Of a stretch of DNA of 57,898 nucleotides, positions 23,601 to 29,931 are shown piece by piece. The notes beneath the pieces are model-generated. The model worked only from the letters and a program-made list of their open reading frames with translations. It was not told where the DNA came from and ran no database searches. The position numbers were made by a program, and so were the translations under genes. The DNA lies in the NCBI GenBank assembly GCA_903919125.1, contig CAIXGS010000082.1:1-57898 (forward strand). Direction: 5' to 3'. The DNA is from an uncultured Spartobacteria bacterium (lineage in GTDB: Bacteria > Verrucomicrobiota > Verrucomicrobiia > Chthoniobacterales > Chthoniobacteraceae). Position 1 is the stretch's first letter; every line of letters begins with the position of its first letter.

Positions 23601-25853
23601 AGAGGTACTTTCTTGCTCGCTTTGTACTCGCCCATCTCTTCCCGTCCGTCCCGTTTCCGTTTCGCTGGGGATTCTTTCTCGTCCTTCATTCCCCGAATTG
23701 CTGACATTGGCATCTTGGCCATTGGTTTCTCCTGATATGGATGGCTTATTAACTTCGTTGAGGGATCGACGTTCTGCCAAGGTCTGACGGGCCGCTTTGG
23801 CCCTTTCCATTCCTGACAAGTCGATATTGGTTTCATGCCGCATGATTTCCTTGAATTCAGGATCATTGCGTAAGGCACCAATGCGGGTTCCGATAATCTG
23901 CCGGTAGGTGTCATTAACTGGCGTGAAAGCATCGGAGAAAGGCTGGTCGTGTTTGGCGTCTGATTCTTTGAGACGGCTGTTCGCGGCACGAATCGCACCA
24001 GGTGCGCCCATCATCGACGTCTGAAGCACCGTCTGATAAACGGTGTCTTTCATTTGATTCAGAAGATCTTTCGCGGTTGCGTCTTGATTCAGACCAAACT
24101 GTTTTGACTTGTCCGTTTTGAATTGAGCGTAGGTCGTACCCATTTCGCCGGCCAACTGTTCGCCAAGGTTTTTGACAAACAAGCCTTCAAAGTTTTTCCA
24201 GTTGCCGCCAGATGCACGTTTTAAAAGATCAACCTGGTCCTTGAATCCAAACTTTTCCCCGAGAACTTCAGCTGATCCGAACAGCACAGACCTTTTAAGC
24301 GCATCCTCTTTGCTTAAACCGCGCTCTACGCCATTGGCGTACTCATCACCAGTGACTTGCGCCCCGAGACCTAATAAAGGAATCGCTTCGCCACCGCTGA
24401 AAACGCCGGCAGCTAATGAAGGCGCATTGGAAATAGTTGAACGAATGGCGCTTTCCAAATGTCGATTGAACTCATTGGGTGCTTGACCCATTTCATTCTC
24501 GCCCATTTGAAGTTTCTTTCTGGCTTCAAGCTGCGCTCTGCCATACCCTTTAGCACCAGGAATACCCATGGAATCAGCAAGATCTGCTGCCATAAAGTGA
24601 AGACCAGCCGCTTGGCTTTTTAAGTCCTGTGCGCCCTGAATCGCGCCGCGCTGAATAGGACCGGCATCTCTAAGTTCTTTTGCCCGTTCAAAATCAAAAT
24701 TCGTCGATTGCGCTTGCCCCGTGATGGGAGCGGAGTTAAACCTGACTTCGCGATCAGCCATCTGTTTGGCCGTTTGATCCTCCATGCCATTCAGACGATT
24801 GCGGAGAGTGATGTCTTCACGACGATCACCCACGGCAGCTAGGTCTGGGTTTGTGGACATGACACGATCAGCGCCCTGATACTTCTGATCGATGTACTGA
24901 GCGACTGCACCCACCTCGCCCGGCTGGGCCATTAACCGCTGTCTTTCATCAGGACTTGCTGCCTCGTAAACATTACGGACTTTGTCAACAAACTGAGGAG
25001 CGAGGGTTGTATGAAGGGAGTCTTCTAACTTTTTATAGTCAGGATCAACCTTGGGGACTTCTTGAGCCGCTGGGGGTGCTAGCCTTTTGACAGGGTCCAA
25101 ATGAGAATTGATATCCGCCAAGGACTTGCCTACGTCAGACAGCGCCCTTCCGGCTCGGCTTGAGAAGCTTTCTTGATCCTGACCAATAGGAGCAGATGAG
25201 GGCTTTAAAGAACTTGGTTCTGATTTAACCGGGTCACTGATGGGGCCAAGCTCGTCGTCAGAAAAACCATACTTCTTGGCTGCATCAGGACGGCCTTCAC
25301 CTTTGTACTTCGCTAGATTTTGACGGTAACTATCAACAAAATCCCTTTCAGACATTGTCGATTCAGAGCCACCTGGAAGAGACGTCCACTGGGTATTCAG
25401 GCCTCTGCCAACGTCAGCAATACGCCGATCGTCTCCGGTTTTTAAAGTGTCAAGAAGGCGCTTTCCGTAAGTCGTTTCAGCCAGGTCCGCTGCAGCGACA
25501 TCTTGATGCTCAGGTCGAAAGTTTGGAAGTCCTAGCTTTTCGGCCTGTCTGTCCCAAGTTGATGGGGTGAACTGATAACGGCCAGCTGCGGATGAAGTCT
25601 GCCCTGCGTTTGGGCCTTTACTGATCCTGTCACCTGATCGAGGATGGTCAGAAAAGTCAGTGAATCTTCTGACAGATCCTTTGCCGGTATACATGGCATT
25701 ATAGCCAGGTGACTCACCCCCAGCGATGGTATCCAGCAATGCCCTTTTTTCAGGGTCTAATCCCTGATGAGCGGTCTGCGTGACAGGTTCAGAGCGGGTT
25801 TCTTTGGCAGGAGCCAAGGAAATTTCATTGCCTTCATCATCAAACGCCAGCAT
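14688..25853 (-). CDS. Giant multidomain internal virion protein (lysozyme, HExxH, ART-like, LPD38)
   Basis: The protein has 3,721 residues. In order: a lambda-lysozyme/GH104-like muramidase at about 35-150 (GGESPGY with Glu47, then AAGRYQF and W); helical regions to 700; a disordered Ser/Gly/Asn/Gln-rich stretch at about 700-1150; a zinc-protease-like HELVHG near 1200; a large helical domain at 1450-1700; a YKLFRVE...LFPLFV domain near 1880; an ADP-ribosyltransferase-like fold starting TPAFKKWFGDS near 2095 with VYHGTPNG and GPGFYFTD; and a C-terminal helical region that resembles the large polyvalent protein-associated LPD38 domain (about 3400-3560). Such giant proteins of Bcep22-like podophages are packaged and ejected with the DNA. 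I see no methyltransferase or helicase motif, so a DarB-type antirestriction role is not supported. Confidence 0.85.
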   Translation of the reverse strand: MLAFDDEGNEISLAPAKETRSEPVTQTAHQGLDPEKRALLDTIAGGESPGYNAMYTGKGSVRRFTDFSDHPRSGDRISKGPNAGQTSSAAGRYQFTPSTWDRQAEKLGLPNFRPEHQDVAAADLAETTYGKRLLDTLKTGDDRRIADVGRGLNTQWTSLPGGSESTMSERDFVDSYRQNLAKYKGEGRPDAAKKYGFSDDELGPISDPVKSEPSSLKPSSAPIGQDQESFSSRAGRALSDVGKSLADINSHLDPVKRLAPPAAQEVPKVDPDYKKLEDSLHTTLAPQFVDKVRNVYEAASPDERQRLMAQPGEVGAVAQYIDQKYQGADRVMSTNPDLAAVGDRREDITLRNRLNGMEDQTAKQMADREVRFNSAPITGQAQSTNFDFERAKELRDAGPIQRGAIQGAQDLKSQAAGLHFMAADLADSMGIPGAKGYGRAQLEARKKLQMGENEMGQAPNEFNRHLESAIRSTISNAPSLAAGVFSGGEAIPLLGLGAQVTGDEYANGVERGLSKEDALKRSVLFGSAEVLGEKFGFKDQVDLLKRASGGNWKNFEGLFVKNLGEQLAGEMGTTYAQFKTDKSKQFGLNQDATAKDLLNQMKDTVYQTVLQTSMMGAPGAIRAANSRLKESDAKHDQPFSDAFTPVNDTYRQIIGTRIGALRNDPEFKEIMRHETNIDLSGMERAKAARQTLAERRSLNEVNKPSISGETNGQDANVSNSGNEGRERIPSETETGRTGRDGRVQSEQESTSPIISEYPTSNAQEANGSGAVNNAIEIGQPGEINGSSSAQSEVRQGSGNSDQSSQGVQLGRQGDRNSQEEAQVNRFFMKPSPEGVQIVDAADHVISTHPQFSDAIEAFDQLQANADNQQTQTATNKETSDELQTTSKAGSEGARFQNPEGRRQQASKGTEQGSRQEAVQQRNHGLNDREERASKLDLLAQEQDNLGNHSEAADWRQKAADFRSGNFVPEAYEDANHPTGNVGEDVSGSSGTVQNAASGESGADVSTGSLGRGTLSERSSGDVRGAVGGTLASEDSSVGGRALTDKEESELRGHNLVLKKLGRSELTPKQFLAEQSTKLQPAASNRTVTDQEVVDAYNSAVGKYNKRAATENAAIDARGVGESKKVPRSNVKPATTLPSSGSLQRRTAESIAKIFGHKVIFVESADGKPLDIDGSIVGSHPNHILLAADSKQPLSRVTFHELVHGLRRNAPEIYGQLVRNLREHYNPIKVAKHLKDRGYDSDLPGSTDDPNHFSDENRNEEEWVADHLSDIIHDHKALKALAERMDGQKQGSGKTFLQHLKDFYESLISKLRGQGFGTESAVASKHLKKSRDAVVEALAAYHQQKELERFSDRNSDDSELDIAESKRKEEPANKKSIPSEMLLINDLVAAKKLASSQNWQKGRDLKLALDERMNNAARVARVNLKSKDDFTLKYLTDLAARDATEAMKVNSNAVGWYDGTVKEALDIMSQVHPELKTDPQAKFAFIWATAVTSNGLKVDKNFELAEAAYDYYKANGRMPTNIGIGTAAGKINEGLALFNSMMKKHGFEALQKFMTTKYSVRDIQKTHGMKAGGEGMNTMVYGSAILGPKIGNGFFSNLYGNFDQLTMDRWLMRTFGRWTGNLVTIDQDAIKDKRKKLRALIRMMTPQERKAFKASTTVDLRLDRPADDLAADIAKASMEPKLRESMNRVGGRPSHEFVELLGKEGSDSPRESIGSEIRKMGNGLAKNIDGQNEAPGGSKERDFIRAVFSGALERLQKQYPKLTMADLQALLWYPEKRLYDSAKVDESKESYEDDEAPDYANAAEKIARRKGIDVARKRVAPTGRTARVGGGERGLDEGSDFREDSVDTSGPEERQNGLDDPQLVFSNRVKPAPKRTVTAYKLFRVEKSRPGELFPLFVKMREGATQAGSRIIEPSIPIGSWQDAEVGEQAASGKVKSRLGELAYRPGWHAGDLPLATHIGTNLKVVDGKRKPTVRAEDQVWAEVEFAADHNWQPEADKRGVNEAGKIIASRAHITDRMPEDGFYRYKTSPNMAGTWLIGGSMKINRILSDSEVSSINSSAGTKDLPREKPFDAEKYGFLDSYPDIPASNRRQTETPAFKKWFGDSKVVDENGKPLTVYHGTPNGTFNEFSVENISDSSLMLQQGPGFYFTDKKNANQYTKPVNKSAPAKAAKVYDVHLSLQKPLMVTSRSENIKPDAMRKIFLDGDKDWFFSNWIPFDTGVSKDASREEKVDAYVKSITRNGEFDQKFLSNIVRAFSDKAKMMESLRKHLQADGVHFTDSHGSIYVAWNPSQIKSATGNNGEFSPTNPDIRFSNRTPNPPFYSQLARGFESSKMDSMPASQWRVWLQGNKAKLGIKDDEIAWTGIDDFLNLKGKEKLTKADIASFLKDNGVQVKEVMKGGVDEMSDEAVTRAYESIYGDSLDSDGDPMPIDEMRGMIRDEIEHTDSRDAARYEQYALPGGSNYRELLLTLPEGQKQLTWQWFDPDSGEFEQGFATQQEAIDARPSISAVVSRFESNHGPQTYYSGHWEEPNVLAHIRFNDRTDADGNKVLFIEELQSDWAQEGRKKGFALKYKPDDVLPSADRPDDHLFWYFDVPGNTLQIPKSYYPTKQEAKAYILLEKRTNTGGTEPAPFVTDTKAWVSLALKRIIRYAAEGGYDKVAFANGEQSADRYDLSKQIDEIRYLRNSSKGTVTLEAIKGRDHVFNKNNIPIGEVEDIVGKEIAKKVADDEGVLDKNSGYKSLSGLDLKVGGEGMKSFYDKIVPQVANEVLKKVGGGRMESVEIDTRSPEDDSWYEEPTDKDVLKQAGFVITPAMRDKALDGMPLFSNRKNVLGDTPLATWTSPKVTPIDNLIYTLQDKLVDTKRVQEAITAAQRLIADEWNPYQKELLYHGRTAKLTDDFLSQEVRPLFKSMEEKGVSMDELEEYLHNRHAEERNNQIASINPGMPDGGSGIETQDALNYFAMLPFDKATDLEDLADLVDKISKGTKKLLVSSGLEAQQTIDAWDNAYKYYVPLQREELEISPKGQGTGSGHSIKGSSSKRATGSKRKVVDILANLMMQRERAIVRSEKNKVATALYGLAIQNENSGFWLPVNPDAIKDPQQVAQDLLNMGLDQADIDGIMAEPTETAIDSKTGLVIHRINPRLRNMDNVLATRINGKDRFLFFSKEDERSVRMVAALKNLDEDGLGTILTYFRKVTRWISAINTQYNPVFGVVNLARDVQGGMLNLSSTPLAGKQLAVLKNVGPAMKGIYSDLRSDRKNKGRSSSSWSTLWEEYQGAGGRTGYRDAYRNSADRAEALKKEIARIQEGTLKRFGRGIFDWLSDYNDTLENAIRLSAYRVAKDNGMSKDQAAALAKNLTVNFNKKGQIASQAGSLYAFFNAGIQGNFRLGQTLSGNAGKKILAGGLILGAAQAALLAAAGFDDDEPPEFTKERNLIIPVGGSKYITIPLPLGFHVIPNTSRILTELVIDQGKDAGDKLINLLGSLADAFDPMGFSGFSYQTLSPSATDPLVALAENRNSFGREIYKKDRSSLDPSPGFARMKDTATGVSKVGAYVLNLISGGTDYKPGAFSPTPDQIDYLVGQATGGVGREIQKTAQFVSSTINGEDIPPHKIPLVGRFYGDAKSQASETSRFYKNLKELNAHEREIKGRIKDGKDIKAYQEEHPEAHMVSAANKVEKMLTELKTRKRLMIAKGASREEVKALEGEIASRIKQFNDDVKSRSQK

Positions 25854-25864
25854 AGGATTTCCTT

Positions 25865-27205
25865 TTAATTAATCCACTCAGTCGGGAAAGTGGTCGGCTT
25901 ACCATCGATAAGGACCCGGATGCCTTTAAACTTGCGACCATCTTTTGTCACGCGCTCAACCTGTTCTCCTTTTTCGGCATAGCTTGCTGCATCATGCTGA
26001 TTTTCAACGCCACCAACGCGCATAAGATCCCGGATCCTGCCGATGTGGGCATTGCGCTTTTGGATGGTTTCATCACTAGGCTTTTCCTTGTTATCGTATT
26101 GATCCCTGGGTGCAGGAACGAATCGATTCGCCTGTTTGGCCGCCAAAGATTCGTCAAAGTCTTTAACTTTGGGTGATGAAGTTTTTGCAGAACCTAATGA
26201 ACCATTATTGGTAGGTCGGTTACTGCGATCGTAGGAAGCGGACCTTGCGTCCTCTGTTCCAGCTTGTTTTTCAATTAATCCACGACGCGCCGCTTCTGTT
26301 TTGGGTTTTTCAGTACTATAGAAATTTGCATGAGAAGAGCGTTCATCAGCCAAGGCTTCGGTGGCTCTTTGTTGGGATTTTTCAGTTTCAGCTTGAGCGT
26401 TTTTAAATCCAATTTTTGCTTGGGTTTCAGGATCAATCGCATAATCGGTCAGCATCTGGCCCAACATCTGCCTGTTGTCTGGGTTCCTTTTAAGGCCCGC
26501 GTTCAGTGCTACAGAAGCAGCAAGCGGTGCTTCAATCTGCTTCTGATTGAAGAAAAGGTAATTGTCTTCTGGATGTGACGTGCCATGAGCGGATGCCAGG
26601 TCGTCATAAGAATGGGTATTACCATTCTCATCTTTACCTGTGACTCTGACATTGACCCCGACAAGATTAGGATCTGTGGGATGAGGACTGAGTCCAATAA
26701 TTTCTTTCTTATCAATACGAATTGGTGTGTTGGTTGCTGGATCAATAGATACGCCACCAATACCACGCTGAACTTTATGGCCAAGGAAATCATTGAGAAC
26801 TGACCCAACCATGGGGTGGTTCATATCAATCTTCTTTTGGCGTACTAGGTCAACGACGTTCTTCAGTCGATCAACTGCACCGTCATCCGAAATGGCCCCC
26901 AAATTGATTCCACTGTCGCTTAGGAGCTTCATTTGCTCTTCGGTAACGGGTTCTCCGTTCGCAACAGAATGAGCGATAGGCATAAGCTGAGGAAGCATTT
27001 CAGAGCGCTTTTTGCTTCTTAGCTCGCCCGCTGTTTTCTGTGCATCCATCTCATCTTTGAGTGCAGCGCTTTCGTAGTAATGCTTTTGCCACTCATTGCG
27101 TTGGTCTGACAATTGTCGTTCGTGACTTGAATTGGTAAGTGTGTTACCAGCTTCAAGACCCGTTACCAGGCCTTTTGTGAAACCTTCTGCTGCAAAGCCA
27201 TTCAT
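25865..27205 (-). CDS. Internal virion/ejection-type protein
   Basis: The protein has 446 residues. ATG 27205 was chosen over an upstream non-ATG start. The N-terminus (MNGFAAEGFTKGLVTGLEAG) is a glycine-rich amphipathic helix common in ejection proteins. It is followed by long charged helices and a Ser/Asn-rich linker at 300-360. The family is not identified. It precedes the giant virion gene by 11 bases with a good AGGAAA site for the latter, and follows a terminator. Likely part of the DNA-delivery machinery. Confidence 0.6.
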   Translation of the reverse strand: MNGFAAEGFTKGLVTGLEAGNTLTNSSHERQLSDQRNEWQKHYYESAALKDEMDAQKTAGELRSKKRSEMLPQLMPIAHSVANGEPVTEEQMKLLSDSGINLGAISDDGAVDRLKNVVDLVRQKKIDMNHPMVGSVLNDFLGHKVQRGIGGVSIDPATNTPIRIDKKEIIGLSPHPTDPNLVGVNVRVTGKDENGNTHSYDDLASAHGTSHPEDNYLFFNQKQIEAPLAASVALNAGLKRNPDNRQMLGQMLTDYAIDPETQAKIGFKNAQAETEKSQQRATEALADERSSHANFYSTEKPKTEAARRGLIEKQAGTEDARSASYDRSNRPTNNGSLGSAKTSSPKVKDFDESLAAKQANRFVPAPRDQYDNKEKPSDETIQKRNAHIGRIRDLMRVGGVENQHDAASYAEKGEQVERVTKDGRKFKGIRVLIDGKPTTFPTEWIN

Positions 27206-27278
27206 GGGAGTCTCCAAGATTATTCGGTATTGCACCCCAGCCAGGCGGTGAGGGCTACAACTACGATTCGACGGTCAT

Positions 27279-27301
27279 AAAAAAACCCGCCGAAGCGGGT
27301 T
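27279..27301 (-). terminator. Intrinsic terminator within the late operon
   Basis: On the minus strand AACCCGC-TTCG-GCGGGTT is followed by a T run. It lies between two virion genes. Late transcription must read through it or restart downstream. Confidence 0.9.
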
Positions 27302-27321
27302 GTTTCAGTGTTTATGTTTGC

Positions 27322-27921
27322 CTAAAACAAGGCTAGAAAACTTGCCCAAAGGTTAGATGCGACAGTGCCAATTCCTTCACCTGCCGCTGCTGCCTCGCCA
27401 CCTGCCGCTGCTGCCTCGCCACCACCAGCTATTTCTGGAGCAGCTATTTCTGGAGCAGCTATTTCTGGAGCAGCTACTTCTGGAGCAGCTACTGGCGGTG
27501 GCTCAACAGGAACTACAGGCTCTGTAGGCGGTGGTGTTGGTGCTGACCCTGGAGGGGTCGGTACGCCTTTAATTGCCTGTGCAACGTCTGATGCATCTGC
27601 ACCAGGCGGCTGACCAGGGCCAGGAGGTGGTGGGTTACCGCTAATTGAGCCAGGTGCCGGCGGAGGGGGGGTAGGCGTCAAAGCCTTGACTACTTCTGGA
27701 CTTGCCTTCAATGTCTCGGCTGCTTTTCCAAGCATTCCATTTTGATAAGCCGTATAGCCCAGTCCTAAACCAGTACCCGCTGCTTGGTAAGCACCTGCTT
27801 TGTTTTGAGCATTCATCTTGCGATTAAACAGCGCTTGTTCGGTTCTTGCTTTTGATACTTCACCAAAACCTGCGTTGGCTTGCCGCTTGTAATCAATACC
27901 GAGATCGATAAGTCCAGCCAT
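27322..27921 (-). CDS. Ejection-type protein with proline-rich and APEIA repeats
   Basis: The protein has 199 residues. A helical N-terminus (KARTEQALFNRKMNAQNKAG) is followed by a glycine-rich GTGLGLGYTAYQNG segment like that of the upstream 187-residue protein. A Pro-rich linker, about four APE(I/V)A repeats and two GGEAAAA repeats follow. The repeat DNA has 15-bp and 21-bp units prone to slippage. The C-terminus is hydrophobic (LWASFLALF). Probably an internal virion protein; family not identified. Confidence 0.6.
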   Translation of the reverse strand: MAGLIDLGIDYKRQANAGFGEVSKARTEQALFNRKMNAQNKAGAYQAAGTGLGLGYTAYQNGMLGKAAETLKASPEVVKALTPTPPPPAPGSISGNPPPPGPGQPPGADASDVAQAIKGVPTPPGSAPTPPPTEPVVPVEPPPVAAPEVAAPEIAAPEIAAPEIAGGGEAAAAGGEAAAAGEGIGTVASNLWASFLALF

Positions 27922-27923
27922 GA

Positions 27924-28328
27924 TTATTTCCTAATGGTTCTGTCTGCAGCTGATAAACCGCCATCCATGACGCCGGCTATGCGATCCGTCACACCCATCC
28001 GCGCTGAATTCTGGTTAGCAACCAAGGCTTGGGTGCGATTCATGAGCGTACTGTCATTTGCTGCACTTTGTTCTTCTGGAGACATGGTGATGCCCATTCT
28101 TCCAAGATCTCTAGTGGTAGCACCCGATTGAGTGTTATACGCGTTGTTAACCGAATCAGCCGCCATCCTTGGATCGCGGATGTACTGAGTCTGATCAGTG
28201 CCTTCTGCAATCAACTTGTCTTCGACCGGCATGAACCGTTTTTTGTAGTCACGCCATTGCGCCCGTGCAATTTCAGCGAAAGGCATGGACGCTTCATAAG
28301 CATTTGAAATACCGCCACCACCGCCCAT
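27924..28328 (-). CDS. Ejection-type virion protein, paralogue 2
   Basis: The protein has 134 residues. Its N-terminal EIARAQWRDYKKRFMPVEDKLI is clearly related to AEIAQQRWNRYKTTMIPVEN in the preceding gene product. This shows that the two arose by duplication or share a partner-binding motif. An AAGGAG ribosome site precedes it. By position among the internal virion genes it is probably ejected with DNA. Confidence 0.6.
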   Translation of the reverse strand: MGGGGGISNAYEASMPFAEIARAQWRDYKKRFMPVEDKLIAEGTDQTQYIRDPRMAADSVNNAYNTQSGATTRDLGRMGITMSPEEQSAANDSTLMNRTQALVANQNSARMGVTDRIAGVMDGGLSAADRTIRK

Positions 28329-28339
28329 AGTTATGCTCC

Positions 28340-28903
28340 TTATCTTTTGTTGCCGTAAGCGCTAATGGCAAGACCAACTCCTGTTCCTGCTGCATTGCCT
28401 GCTGCCTGGTTTTGAAGTGCGCCATATTCGATGTTGTTCATGGCTGAAGCCCTTGCCATGTTGGCGACGTCTGACAACGATTGCTGGGCCGTACCCGCCT
28501 GGTTGTTGCCGATAGATACAATATTTTGAAGGCCTTGCAAGTAACGGTTCTTTTGGCCCATGCGCGCGTTAAGATCAGCGCTGCCTGTCGCATCAGCCAA
28601 CTTATTGCCCATGTCTGCACGACCCATGATGTAAGCCCCGCTGTTAGGGTTAACACCAGCATTAATCATCTGGCTTTTTTGTTGGTCCATCATTGGCGAT
28701 GCTTCTTTCATGACGCCTGAGGTTGCAAGTCCAGCCGCCTCGTCCGATTTAAGGGGCGAGTTCAGTGATTCGGTATTGGCCATCCACTGATTTTCCACAG
28801 GAATCATCGTAGTTTTATATCTGTTCCATCTTTGTTGCGCGATTTCTGCTTGAACGATGTCCCAAGGTGAATCATGTTGTTTTGAAACGTGTGCGGGTGC
28901 CAT
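28340..28903 (-). CDS. Ejection-type virion protein, paralogue 1
   Basis: The protein has 187 residues. It shares the W-x-x-Y-K-x(4)-PVE motif with the next gene product. The C-terminal half is Ala/Gly/Asn-rich and amphipathic, ending in a glycine-zipper-like AAGTGVGLAISAYGN, which might insert into membranes. Three such proteins in a row recall the P22 gp7/gp20/gp16 or T7 core sets, but sequence similarity was not established. Confidence 0.6.
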   Translation of the reverse strand: MAPAHVSKQHDSPWDIVQAEIAQQRWNRYKTTMIPVENQWMANTESLNSPLKSDEAAGLATSGVMKEASPMMDQQKSQMINAGVNPNSGAYIMGRADMGNKLADATGSADLNARMGQKNRYLQGLQNIVSIGNNQAGTAQQSLSDVANMARASAMNNIEYGALQNQAAGNAAGTGVGLAISAYGNKR

Positions 28904-28905
28904 AA

Positions 28906-29292
28906 TTAAAGCTCCATTTCATAAATGGTGTAGGTTTTTGTCCAGCCTTTGTGTTCAACAAAACATTTAGCGTGACGATAAAACTGAAGCTTCTCAAATC
29001 CCTGATCTTTTGCAATCTCCACGATCTGACCCTGGTACTTTTGCATCAAATCATCCTTTGATTTACCCCAGGCCATCCAAGTCAACAGGATTCTTTCGCC
29101 TGAATATTCATCGACCGTGGGCTTCAAAATAACGAAGGTGTCATCAGAGATCCATAGAAAGGCGTCTTTGTTGACACACTCTGCGTAAATATCTTCAGGG
29201 CGCCATGAACCACCACGCAATGCTTTGACTTCGCGTAGGCCCTCCTGGACCCATCCCCAATGGCTTCTAATATAGGCAGGCCTTAATCTCAT
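28906..29292 (-). CDS. Conserved late protein, unknown (acyltransferase-like fold possible)
   Basis: The protein has 128 residues. ATG 29292 overlaps the stop of the upstream gene as ATGA and was preferred to the GTG at 29301. The arrangement (IRSHWGWVQEGLREV...FLWISDDTFVILKP...LLTWMAWG...IVEIAKDQGFEKLQFYR) resembles a small alpha/beta protein seen in late regions of similar podophages. It could have a GNAT-like fold, but no catalytic motif is visible. Confidence 0.6.
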   Translation of the reverse strand: MRLRPAYIRSHWGWVQEGLREVKALRGGSWRPEDIYAECVNKDAFLWISDDTFVILKPTVDEYSGERILLTWMAWGKSKDDLMQKYQGQIVEIAKDQGFEKLQFYRHAKCFVEHKGWTKTYTIYEMEL

Positions 29293-29510
29293 AACATCCA
29301 CTCGGGTTTCAAAGGGAAAGAACCATCAACCCAGTCCCTCAATTGCTGTCGGTAGGAAAGGAGCTGTCCGTACTGAGCCTCCGTCAGGGACGTAGGAATT
29401 TTGAGATCCACCTGATCCCGATGCCGGATGGAATACCAGTCGCAGTTGGTCAGTAGTTGCACCCGGAGGGCATCCCGTTGCTCAGGTGATCCAGTCAGGT
29501 TACGCGGCAT
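29289..29510 (-). CDS. Tail-fibre assembly chaperone-like protein
   Basis: The protein has 73 residues. The pattern of an N-terminal RDALRVQLLTNCDWYSIRHRDQ, then ALTEAQYGQLLSYRQQLRDW-type helix and a C-terminal PxxP-W is typical of small phage tail assembly proteins (XkdW/tail chaperone-like). It overlaps both neighbours by a few bases. It probably helps fold or attach the adjacent tail protein. Confidence 0.6.
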   Translation of the reverse strand: MPRNLTGSPEQRDALRVQLLTNCDWYSIRHRDQVDLKIPTSLTEAQYGQLLSYRQQLRDWVDGSFPLKPEWML

Positions 29511-29931
29511 TGAAGGTCACCTCGGCATCCTGGTAAGGCCAGTTCTCGATCCGTACTTTGTACGACCCTGGAAGATTCGCCGTCAGCTCGGTTGTGATTT
29601 CGGTTTCAGTCCATGTTTCGTTTATCGGCCCTGATATCGTGAGGGTCGAATCTGCTGGGAATCCTGAAATGGTAACCATCGAAACACCGTCCGCAGTGAT
29701 TGATCCGGGGCTGATAGTGGTGGTGAAGGTTGGACGTTCGGCGATTGCGCCGTCTTTGACGTAGATGTCTTTTCGAGAAAACTCGATGTGTTCCTCTACC
29801 ACAATCGTATCGAAGCCTTCCCGCTCATAAACGTTTCTATCGACATCTCTAAAACTGCCCGTGTTGAAAGTCGCAACAGCTAGGATTTTTCCAGACAAAT
29901 TATCGTAGCCGACAACAGAAGTATGATTCAT
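29500..29931 (-). CDS. Tail accessory protein with Ig-like domain
   Basis: The protein has 143 residues. The N-terminal half (VVGYDNLSGKILAVATFNTG) resembles small tail-fibre-associated domains. The C-terminal half (PGSITADGVSMVTISGFPAD...) reads as a bacterial Ig-like beta-sandwich. It overlaps the 739-residue tail protein gene by ATGA. Probably a surface-exposed tail or fibre component. Confidence 0.6.
   Translation of the reverse strand: MNHTSVVGYDNLSGKILAVATFNTGSFRDVDRNVYEREGFDTIVVEEHIEFSRKDIYVKDGAIAERPTFTTTISPGSITADGVSMVTISGFPADSTLTISGPINETWTETEITTELTANLPGSYKVRIENWPYQDAEVTFNAA

Noticed and set aside
23085..23735. 216-residue plus-strand frame opposite the giant virion gene
   Set aside because: It lies fully antisense to a long coherent coding frame with recognisable domains, has no good ribosome site, and covers a low-complexity region that keeps several frames open.
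14688..25853. DarB-type antirestriction methyltransferase-helicase
   Set aside because: The size and context are similar, but no DPPY/NPPF methyltransferase motif or helicase Walker pair was seen in the sequence.
27365..27500. CRISPR array
   Set aside because: The short repeats are in-frame coding units without spacers and lie inside a late gene; no CRISPR array was seen elsewhere.
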